A DNA stretch of 64,000 bases, from positions 1,302,001-1,366,000 of the forward strand of contig CAVTKZ010000002.1 in assembly GCA_963735455.1 (NCBI GenBank), given 5' to 3'. A program made the position numbers and the translations under genes. This document shows positions 33,973-41,266 of this stretch, piece after piece. Numbering within the stretch: the stretch's first letter is position 1; each line of letters opens with the position of its first letter. The notes under the pieces are model-generated. The model made no database searches, was not told the origin of the DNA, and saw only the letters and a list, made by a program, of their open reading frames with translations. This stretch comes from Palsa-1033 sp963735455 (lineage in GTDB: Bacteria; Chloroflexota; Limnocylindria; Limnocylindrales; CSP1-4).

Positions 33973-34848
33973 ATGTTTCGAATCGGACTGGCAATCGTGC
34001 TGGCGGGAGGGGCCCTCGTGCCGCTCGCCGGCACGGCTTCGGCGGCCGACTACTCGTTCATGGTCTCGCCCGACAACGTGAACTTTGCGGCGGTACCCGA
34101 CCAGACGGCCGTCTTCGACGGGTCCCTGGCCAAAGACACCGGCGGCTATCTGAACGTCCCCTTCCACGTCTCGTTCTCGACCAGCGGCGCGGTCCGGACC
34201 GCCACCTTCCAGGCGCCGGAGAGCTGGATCTGCGACCCGAAGTGCGGCGATCCCGAAGAGCACTACCTCTTCGTGAAGTGGGGAGCCCTGACCTCGGGCC
34301 CGGTCGTGAACGGCGGCGACTGCCACATGGCCCCGCTGATCGCGTTCAGCGCGCCGGATAGCGATTCCCTCGGCGTCGTGGCCAGCGGCTGCGGCACGTA
34401 TGGGCCGTTCCCCGAGCCGCCCGGCGTCCTGCCCCCGCCCAACCTGGGCTCCTACAAGTGGACGATCACCCTGAACGCCACCCCGGCGCCGACGCCCAGC
34501 CCGACCGCCAAGCCGACCGCCAAGCCCACGCCCCGGCCGACGCCCACGGCAACCCCCCGGCCCAGCTCCAAGGCGACGCCGCTGATCACAGCCGGCCCGG
34601 CGACGCCCGGAGCGACTCCGTCGGGGCAGGTCCTCGGCGCGATCGGCTCACCGGGCGGCGAACCGCGCGCCTCAACCGCTCCTGGCGCCCTGATCCCGTC
34701 AGGGTCGCCCGTCGTCGCACCACTGCCAACAGCCAGTGCGACGAGCGACCCGACCGGTTGGATCGTGATCGCCGGCCTGGTCCTGATCGGCCTTCTGCTC
34801 GCCGGCCCGGAGATCAGGCGAACGATCCGCCGGCGGCGTACCCGGTAA
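33973..34848 (+). CDS. secreted, C-terminally anchored surface protein
   Basis: 291 residues. A Sec signal peptide ends at about 'GTASA-ADYS' (24/25). A beta-rich domain of about 130 residues contains three or four Cys pairs ('WICDPKCGDPEE', 'GGDCHMAP', 'ASGCGTYG'). A Pro/Thr/Ser-rich stalk with 'PTAKPTAKPTPRPTPTATP' follows, then a transmembrane helix (about 262-280) and a basic tail ('RRTIRRRRTR'). It has no LPxTG. The layout is that of a cell-surface stalked protein; function unknown. Confidence 0.8.
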   Translation: MFRIGLAIVLAGGALVPLAGTASAADYSFMVSPDNVNFAAVPDQTAVFDGSLAKDTGGYLNVPFHVSFSTSGAVRTATFQAPESWICDPKCGDPEEHYLFVKWGALTSGPVVNGGDCHMAPLIAFSAPDSDSLGVVASGCGTYGPFPEPPGVLPPPNLGSYKWTITLNATPAPTPSPTAKPTAKPTPRPTPTATPRPSSKATPLITAGPATPGATPSGQVLGAIGSPGGEPRASTAPGALIPSGSPVVAPLPTASATSDPTGWIVIAGLVLIGLLLAGPEIRRTIRRRRTR

Positions 34849-34892
34849 ACGACTGCCCCTGAAGGCCAAACGCGCCGCGCAGGTTCAGCCCG

Positions 34893-35366
34893 TCAACCGC
34901 CGGCTGGCTGGTCGGACGCCGGCGTCTCACCGGCAGTGGCTGGCGCGGCTCCATCCGTCTCAGCTGAGGCAGTCGGAGCCGGCACTGGTTCGTCCGCGGC
35001 GGGGCCGGGCTGAGCCGGAGCGGCGCCCTCGGACGGCGCCGAATCGGCGGGTTGGTTCGAGCGGCGCAGGTCGGCGGCGATGTCGCGACCCTTGGCGGCG
35101 ACCTTCTCACCGAGCTCGGCGGTCGCCTCGGCGGCGCGATGGGCAGCCGGTCCGGCGGCCTCGCCGGCCTTGGCCACCAGCTCTGATGCCCGGGCGGCCG
35201 CGTCGCGGACCACGGGCGTGGCCTTGTCGACGAGGACCGTCACCCGCTCGCTGATGTCCTCGGCGATCGACGAGATCGTGGCGCTGATGTCACGGCCGGC
35301 CGGCTCTTCGGGCGGCGGCTGGCTGCCTGGGGCGGAATTTGGATCGGGATGGACTGGCTCGGTCAT
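34893..35366 (-). CDS. Ala-rich amphipathic protein, unknown
   Basis: 157 residues. Pro-rich N-terminus, then a long Ala/Glu/Val-rich amphipathic helix region (about 30-100) with repeated 'DKATPVVRDAAARASELVAKAGEAAGPAA' style heptads, then a low-complexity Pro/Ala tail. It resembles apolipoprotein- or PHB-granule-associated proteins in composition only. The GGAGGTG Shine-Dalgarno before ATG 35366 supports a real gene. It lies between the G1 peptidase gene and a convergent surface protein. Confidence 0.65.
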   Translation of the reverse strand: MTEPVHPDPNSAPGSQPPPEEPAGRDISATISSIAEDISERVTVLVDKATPVVRDAAARASELVAKAGEAAGPAAHRAAEATAELGEKVAAKGRDIAADLRRSNQPADSAPSEGAAPAQPGPAADEPVPAPTASAETDGAAPATAGETPASDQPAGG

Positions 35367-35405
35367 GGCTGGCACCTCCACCTCGAATCATGCACCGGAT
35401 TGAAC

Positions 35406-36386
35406 TCAACGGTGATGCCACACGACAGCGAAGCTGGCGCCGTCCCTGGCCACGGGTCCGGGCTTCGCCTTGACCACGCCGCTGTGCGATTCGAGGTCGA
35501 GCCGGACCCGTGTCCAGCGACCGTCGCCGATCGGCCCGGTCACCCCGGCCAGGATCACCCGGGCCGAGGTGAAGGAGACCGTTCCGAACGAGGCCAGGAG
35601 GGCCACCTGGCAATCGCCCGGGCAGCCGACGGTCGGCGCCTCGACGACCCACTCGGCGGTCAAGCGCTTGGCGCCGGGTGAGTGCTGGAACGTGTCGACC
35701 ACGTCGCCCGTGGTCAGGTTCTCGATGACCATCTTGTACGACCGGCCGACAACGGCGATCGAGGCCGCGATCTTGTCGCCGGCATCGACCGGCAGGGTCA
35801 TCTCCTGTTCGAAGCGGTCGGCCGGCAGGACCTCGAACCAGGCAAACGAGCGGGCGTGGCCGGCGACACAGTCCGTGTTCGTGCCGATCTGCTCGAGGGT
35901 CGCCCGGCTGGGGCCCGACTCGCCGTCCAGGCCGATCCACATCGCCAGCGAGGCGCTGCCGTTGGCCGGGCAGCTGACCTGGGGCTGGGTCCACGAGCCC
36001 TCGACGCAGCTGAAGGAGCGGGTCGAGCGGGCGACGTAGCCCGACCAGTTGGTCGTGGCGGCGTGGAGCGAGCGTTGCCGACTCGACGGGTGGTTGGTGG
36101 CCGGGGTCGGCGGGCAGCCGGCATGAAGCGGGGCCGGGGTGGGGGCAGGCGTGACGATCGGGGCCGCCGACAGCGCCGCGGCCCCGCCCGACGCTTCGAC
36201 CGAGGGCAGCGCCGCGTCGGACGGGCCACTCGTCGGGCCGCTGGGGACCGGCGCCGGCGAACAGGCGCCAACGACGCCGGCAACCAGCAGCAGGCCGACC
36301 CAGGCAGCGGCGAACGAGCGACGGACGCGGGGTCCGTCGCGATCAGTGTCGGAAATGGCGCACCCCCGTGAGCAGCATTGTGGCAC
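35406..36386 (-). CDS. putative glutamic peptidase (G1/eqolisin-like) lipoprotein
   Basis: 326 residues. Signal peptide with lipobox VVGACS near residue 42, a Pro/Ala/Thr linker, then a beta-sandwich domain of about 215 residues that matches the G1 family by eye: 'ATTNWSGYVA', 'VEGSWTQPQVSC', 'SLAMWIGLDGESG', 'LEQIGTNTDC', and 'TAEWVVEAPTV', where the last Glu corresponds to the catalytic Glu of scytalidoglutamic peptidase. Expected to be an acid-acting endopeptidase on the cell surface. Its ATG lies 44 bp inside the end of purN/H; no later start keeps the signal peptide. Confidence 0.78.
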   Translation of the reverse strand: MPQCCSRGCAISDTDRDGPRVRRSFAAAWVGLLLVAGVVGACSPAPVPSGPTSGPSDAALPSVEASGGAAALSAAPIVTPAPTPAPLHAGCPPTPATNHPSSRQRSLHAATTNWSGYVARSTRSFSCVEGSWTQPQVSCPANGSASLAMWIGLDGESGPSRATLEQIGTNTDCVAGHARSFAWFEVLPADRFEQEMTLPVDAGDKIAASIAVVGRSYKMVIENLTTGDVVDTFQHSPGAKRLTAEWVVEAPTVGCPGDCQVALLASFGTVSFTSARVILAGVTGPIGDGRWTRVRLDLESHSGVVKAKPGPVARDGASFAVVWHHR

Positions 36387-38607
36387 CCGCGCCGTCGGCC
36401 ACGGCGATCACCTCCGGGTCCCGGATCGAGCCACCGGGCTGGACGAAGGCCGTGACCCCTGCCGCCAGGCAGGCCTCGACGCCGTCGGCGAACGGGAAAT
36501 AGGCATCCGAGGCGCAGGCGGCCCCGATCGTCGATTCAGGACCCGAGATCGCCTGCGCCTTGGCCACCGCCTGCTTGGCGGCATCGACCCGGCTCGTCTG
36601 GCCCGAGCCGAGGCCGATCAGGCGGCGATCCTTGACCAGGACGATGGCGTTGCTCGCCGCACCCCGGACCAGCCGCCAGGCAAGGTCCAGGTCGGCCGCC
36701 TCGGCCGCCGTCGGCGCCCGCCCGGTGACCGCGGTCCAGGTCGCCGGGTCGTCGACGGCGTCGTCCCGGCCGGTCACCAGCAGCGCCCCGCCGACCATCC
36801 GGAGCGAGCCGAGCGGATCGGGTGGCGGGCCGGGCTGCCCGCTCCGGCCGAGGCCCGGGTCCACGACCAGGCGCAGGTTCGGCCGGCGGGCGAGGACCGC
36901 CAGGGCGGCCGGCTCGAAGGCCGGGGCGACGACGAGCTCCAGGAAGATCGAGGCAAGCGCCTCGGCCAGCGGACCATCGACCGGCCCGGTGACGGCCACC
37001 ACCCCGCCGAACGCGGAGACGGGATCACCGGCCAGGGCGGCCTGCCAGGCGTCGAGGAGCGTCTCGCGCTGGGCCGCGCCACACGGGTTGGTGTGCTTGA
37101 CGATCACGCAGGCCGGCCCGGCCAGGCTGCGGGCCAGCGCCGCGGCCGCCGAGCCGTCGAGGACGTTGTTGTAGCTGAGGGCCTTGCCCTGGAGCGGCGT
37201 CGCTTCGCCGGCGAACGGACCGCTGGCCGGGTCGGCGCCGGGCAGGCGATAGCGGGCGGCCGGCTGGTGGGGATTCTCTCCGTAGCGCAGCGTCTCGACC
37301 TTCTCGAGGCCGATCGTCAGGGAGGCCGGGTAGGGGTCGCCCGCCCCGGGTAGGCCGGGCTCGTCGGGCAGCTCGATCCCGGCCGCCGCCATCCGGCCGG
37401 GCAGGGTCGCCGCAATCCGGGCGTCGTAGGCCGCCGTGTGGCGGAAGGCCTCGACGGCCAGCGCCGCTCGCAGGCCGGCCGGCACCCCGCCCGCCGCGGC
37501 GAGGGCGGCGAGGATCGCCTCGTAGCGGTCGGGCGAGGTGACGACCGCGACCGAGGCCTGGTTCTTGGCCGCCGCCCGGATCAGGCTCGGCCCGCCGATA
37601 TCGATCTCCTCGACCAGCTCGTCGAAGGTGATCCCCGGGCGATCCGCGGCGGCCGCAAAGGGATACAGGTTGATCACCACCAGCTCGAACGGGGCAATCC
37701 CGGCAGCGACCAGCTGGCGACGGTGGTCCGCTCGCCGTCGGTCGGCAAGGATGCCGGCGTGGACCCGGGGATGGAGGGTCTTGACCCGCCCATCGAGCAT
37801 TTCCGGAAATCCGGTGAGGGCGGCCACCTCGGAGACCGGCAGGCCGGCCGAACGCAGGGCGGCCACCGTGCCGCCGGTCGAGACGAGCTCGAAGCCGAGC
37901 GCGACGAGGCCCCGCCCGAGGGCTTCGAGGCCGGTCTTGTCGGAGACCGACAGGAGCGCGCGACGTGGAACCGGCACGTTGGCCTCGGCCCGTTCGGTGT
38001 CGATCGCGACGAGGCCGTCGGCCACCTGCACGGCGCCGGCCAGGAGCAGCCCGACGGCTCGCGGCAGGAGCCGGTGCTCGACCGCCCGGATCCGGTCGTG
38101 GAGCGCCGCAACGTCGTCGCCGGGCAGGACCGGGACCGCCTCCTGGAGGATGATCGGGCCGCCGTCCAGGGTCGCGTCGACGAGATGGACGGTCACCCCG
38201 CTGAGGGCCGCCCCGTGGTGCAGGGCGTCGGCCACCGGATGGGCGCCTGGGAACGCCGGGGCGAGCGCCGGGTGGGTGTTGACGATCCGGTTCGGGAAGG
38301 CGGCCAGGACGAACGGCCCGAGGACCCGCATGAAGCCGGCCAGGACGATCACGTCGGGCGCCACGGCGCCCAGGGTCTCGGCCAGGGCCAGGTCCCAGGC
38401 GTGGCGTCCCGCGGCGTCGGACAGGATCGGCGCGGGCACGATCGCGGTCTCCAGCCCGTGCTCGATCGCCCAGTCGACCGCCGGGCAGGCTCGGTCGGCG
38501 AAGACGAGGACGATCGAGCCGCCCAGCTCGCCCCGCTCCGCAGCGCCGGCGACCGCCCGCAGGTTCGACCCGGCGCCCGATACGCCGATCGCGATCCGGC
38601 CGGTCAT
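36343..38607 (-). CDS. purH: PurN-PurH fusion: GAR transformylase + AICAR transformylase/IMP cyclohydrolase
   Basis: 754 residues combining three purine activities. Residues about 1-210 are GAR transformylase (PurN): 'VSGAGSNLRAV', 'VNTHPALAPAFPG' with the catalytic Asn and His, and 'LDGGPIILQ' with the Asp. From about 213 comes PurH: the IMP cyclohydrolase domain ('LLSVSDKTGLEALG', 'STGGT', 'LDGRVKTLHPRVHAGIL') and then the AICAR transformylase domain ('RYGENPHQPA', 'VIVKHTNPCG' with the catalytic Lys-His pair, 'SAFGGVVAV'). There is no stop or linker of note between the two. Both transformylases use 10-formyl-THF. Last gene of the purine operon; overlaps purM by 4 bp. Confidence 0.95.
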   Translation of the reverse strand: MTGRIAIGVSGAGSNLRAVAGAAERGELGGSIVLVFADRACPAVDWAIEHGLETAIVPAPILSDAAGRHAWDLALAETLGAVAPDVIVLAGFMRVLGPFVLAAFPNRIVNTHPALAPAFPGAHPVADALHHGAALSGVTVHLVDATLDGGPIILQEAVPVLPGDDVAALHDRIRAVEHRLLPRAVGLLLAGAVQVADGLVAIDTERAEANVPVPRRALLSVSDKTGLEALGRGLVALGFELVSTGGTVAALRSAGLPVSEVAALTGFPEMLDGRVKTLHPRVHAGILADRRRADHRRQLVAAGIAPFELVVINLYPFAAAADRPGITFDELVEEIDIGGPSLIRAAAKNQASVAVVTSPDRYEAILAALAAAGGVPAGLRAALAVEAFRHTAAYDARIAATLPGRMAAAGIELPDEPGLPGAGDPYPASLTIGLEKVETLRYGENPHQPAARYRLPGADPASGPFAGEATPLQGKALSYNNVLDGSAAAALARSLAGPACVIVKHTNPCGAAQRETLLDAWQAALAGDPVSAFGGVVAVTGPVDGPLAEALASIFLELVVAPAFEPAALAVLARRPNLRLVVDPGLGRSGQPGPPPDPLGSLRMVGGALLVTGRDDAVDDPATWTAVTGRAPTAAEAADLDLAWRLVRGAASNAIVLVKDRRLIGLGSGQTSRVDAAKQAVAKAQAISGPESTIGAACASDAYFPFADGVEACLAAGVTAFVQPGGSIRDPEVIAVADGAGATMLLTGVRHFRH

Positions 38608-39761
38608 CGGCCGGCTCGCAGGCGGGCCAGCGATCCTTCCGCGTAGCGCCGTCCGCCGAGCTCGGCCGCCTCGACGACCTCGCCGGCGAGCAGGCTGGCG
38701 ACGCCCGATCCGGCGAGCGCCGTGATCGCCGTCTCGGCGGCGGCCGGCTCGACGACGGCGAGCATGCCCAGGCCGCCGTTGAAGGTGGCCCGCAGCTCAT
38801 CGTCCTCGAGCCCGCCGAGGGCCCCGAACAGGCGCATCACCGAGGGCATCGGCCAGCGCGCCGGATCGAGCCGGACCCCGAGCGAGACGGGCAGCATCCG
38901 GGCGGCGTTGCCCGGCAGGCCGCCGCCGGTGATGTGGGCGACGGCCCGCAGCTCGAAGCCGGCCGCGTCGAGGGCCGTGCGCAGGTCAAGCACGGCCGCC
39001 GCGTAGATCCGGGTCGGCCTGAGCAGGATGTCGCCCAGGGTCATCAACGCCTCGTCCGGGGCAGCGGCCAGGGCGATGCTCGTGGCCGGCTCGCCCAGGG
39101 TCCGGATCAGCCGCTCCTGGTACGGCTCGGCCAGGTCGAGGTCGTGCTCCGCCAGCAGCGACCGGACGAGCGAGTAGCCGTTGGCATGGAGGCCGCTGGC
39201 AAGCAGGCCGATCACGGTGTCGCCGGCCCGAACGCGGCTGCCGTCGATCAGTCGGTCCCGCTCGACGATGCCGGTGCATGACCCGGCCAGGTCGAACTCG
39301 TCGGGATCCAACAGGCCGGGATGCTCGGCGGTCTCGCCCCCGATTAGGGCGCAGCGGGCTTCGCGGCAGCCTTCGGCGACTGAGCCGACGAGCGCGGCAA
39401 CGCTGGCCGGGTCGAGCCGGCCAACGGCCACGTAATCGAGGAAGAAGAGCGGCGCCGCACCGCTGCAGACCACGTCGTCGGCGCACATCGCAACGAGGTC
39501 CCGGCCGATCGTGTCGTAGCGGCCGAGGGCCGCCGCGATCGCCGTCTTGGTGCCCACCCCGTCGGTCGAGCTGACCAGGACCGGCTGGCGGTAGCCCGCC
39601 GGCAGGGCGACGGCGCCGGCGAAGCCGCCCAGGCCGCCGATCACCGCGGGCCCGTAGGTCGACTCGACCGCGCCGCGCATCAGGGCCACCGCCCGCTCGC
39701 CGGCCTCGACGTCGACCCCGGCCCGGACGTAGGCCGCTCGGGGACCGGCTTCCTTGGCCAT
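38604..39761 (-). CDS. purM: phosphoribosylformylglycinamidine cyclo-ligase (AIR synthetase)
   Basis: ATP-dependent closure of the imidazole ring (FGAM to AIR). 385 residues, a little longer than the usual 345. Motifs: 'LVSSTDGVGTKTAIAAAL', 'MCADDVVCSGAAPLFFLDY', 'LIGGETAEHPGL', 'GLLASGLHANGYSLVR' and 'AHITGGGLPGN'. PurM is a dimer of the PurM/PurL superfamily. ATG at 39761, 14 bp after the purF stop. Confidence 0.97.
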   Translation of the reverse strand: MAKEAGPRAAYVRAGVDVEAGERAVALMRGAVESTYGPAVIGGLGGFAGAVALPAGYRQPVLVSSTDGVGTKTAIAAALGRYDTIGRDLVAMCADDVVCSGAAPLFFLDYVAVGRLDPASVAALVGSVAEGCREARCALIGGETAEHPGLLDPDEFDLAGSCTGIVERDRLIDGSRVRAGDTVIGLLASGLHANGYSLVRSLLAEHDLDLAEPYQERLIRTLGEPATSIALAAAPDEALMTLGDILLRPTRIYAAAVLDLRTALDAAGFELRAVAHITGGGLPGNAARMLPVSLGVRLDPARWPMPSVMRLFGALGGLEDDELRATFNGGLGMLAVVEPAAAETAITALAGSGVASLLAGEVVEAAELGGRRYAEGSLARLRAGR

Positions 39762-39775
39762 CGGTCCCCTGCCGC

Positions 39776-41266
39776 TCAGCCCCGGATGACCGGCAGGACG
39801 AGCCCGGCCGACGCCTCGAGGGGGTCTTCCTCGAGCATGAACTTGCGGCTGGCGGCGTCGTATGGGACCGGCTCCGGGTAGCGCCCGTCGAAGCAGGCGA
39901 AGCAGAACTGGTCGTACGGCAGCTCGAGGGCCGCCAGCACCCCCGGGATCGACAGGTAGCCGAGCGAATCGGCGCCGATGAACGTCCGGATCTCCTCGAG
40001 CGAATGGGTCGCCGCGATCAGCTCCGTCTCGATCTGGGTGTCGATCCCGTAGAAGCATGGGTGGAAGATGGGCGGCGCGCTGATCCGAACGTGGATCTCG
40101 GTCGCCCCGGCCTTGCGCAGCAGGCTGACGATCTGCTTGGTCGTGGTGCCCCGCACGATCGAATCGTCGACCACCGTCAGGCGCTTGCCGCGAACGACCT
40201 CGCGGAGCGGGTTGAGCTTGATCGTCACGCCCCGCTGGCGCATCGTCTGGGAGGGCTGGATGAAGGTCCGGCCCGAGTAGCGGTTGCGGACCAGGCCCTC
40301 GCGGTAGGGGATCCCCGAGATCTCGGCGTAGCCGGCGGCCGCCGGCGCGCCGGTGTCCGGCACGGGCATCACCAGGTCGGTCTCGACCGGATGCTCGAGG
40401 GCCAGCTGCTCGCCCATCTTGCGCCGGACCTCGTACAGGTTGCGGCCCTCCATGTACGAGTCGGGCCGGGCGAAGTAGATCAGCTCGAAGACGCACAGCG
40501 CCGGCTGGGCAGGCGCGTAGCGGACGGAGCGCGGGGCCTGGCCCTGCTCCAGGATCACGATCTCGCCGGGCTCGACGTCACGGACGAACTCGGCGCCGAC
40601 GATGTCCAGGGCAGCCGTTTCCGAGGCGAGCACCCAGCCGACCCGCTCGTCGTCGCCCCACAGGCCGGGCAGTGGGTCGTCGGCCGCGTCGACGAGCGGC
40701 AGGCGCCCGATCACCAGCGGCCGGAAGCCATGCGGATCGCGGACACCGATCACGTGCCCCTCATCGAGGATCACCAGGCTGAAGGCGCCGCGCACGCGGG
40801 GCAGGACCCGGAGCAGGGCTTCGACCGTGTCGGCCGCCGGCTCGTCGGCGATCAGCGCGGTCAGCAGCTCGGTGTCGGTCGACGCCGAGAGCCGGGCCCG
40901 GCCGCCGCGGAGCTGATCGAGCAGCTCGCGGGTGTTGACCAGGTTGCCGTTGTGGCCGAGCGAGATCGCCCGGCGGGGCCCGAGCCGGAGGGTCGGCTGG
41001 GAGTTCTCCCAGACTGTCGAGCCCGTCGTCGAGTAGCGGCAGTGAGCGATCGCCAGGCGGCCGCGCAGGCTGGGCAGGCGGCGCTCGTCGAGGACCGAGC
41101 TGATCAGCCCGAGATCCTTGTAGACCATCAGCTGCTCGCCGTCGCTGACGGCCACTCCGGCCGATTCCTGGCCGCGATGCTGGAGGGCGAAGAGGCCGAG
41201 GGCGGCCACCGCCGCCGCCTCGGTATCCGAGCCGGCCGGGACCACCGCCCCGAAGACGCCGCACAT
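39776..41266 (-). CDS. purF: amidophosphoribosyltransferase
   Basis: First committed step: PRPP + glutamine to phosphoribosylamine. 496 residues. The N-terminal nucleophile Cys is residue 2 ('MCGVFGAV') with no propeptide, then the class II glutaminase domain ('HRGQESAG', 'HCRYSTTG', 'GHNGNLVN') and a phosphoribosyltransferase domain with 'VVDDSIVRGTTTKQ'. Cys residues in 'LCVFELIYFARPDS', 'FHPCFYGID' and 'FCFACFDG' fit the four ligands of the oxygen-sensitive [4Fe-4S] type seen in Bacillus PurF. It overlaps purL by one base. Confidence 0.97.
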   Translation of the reverse strand: MCGVFGAVVPAGSDTEAAAVAALGLFALQHRGQESAGVAVSDGEQLMVYKDLGLISSVLDERRLPSLRGRLAIAHCRYSTTGSTVWENSQPTLRLGPRRAISLGHNGNLVNTRELLDQLRGGRARLSASTDTELLTALIADEPAADTVEALLRVLPRVRGAFSLVILDEGHVIGVRDPHGFRPLVIGRLPLVDAADDPLPGLWGDDERVGWVLASETAALDIVGAEFVRDVEPGEIVILEQGQAPRSVRYAPAQPALCVFELIYFARPDSYMEGRNLYEVRRKMGEQLALEHPVETDLVMPVPDTGAPAAAGYAEISGIPYREGLVRNRYSGRTFIQPSQTMRQRGVTIKLNPLREVVRGKRLTVVDDSIVRGTTTKQIVSLLRKAGATEIHVRISAPPIFHPCFYGIDTQIETELIAATHSLEEIRTFIGADSLGYLSIPGVLAALELPYDQFCFACFDGRYPEPVPYDAASRKFMLEEDPLEASAGLVLPVIRG

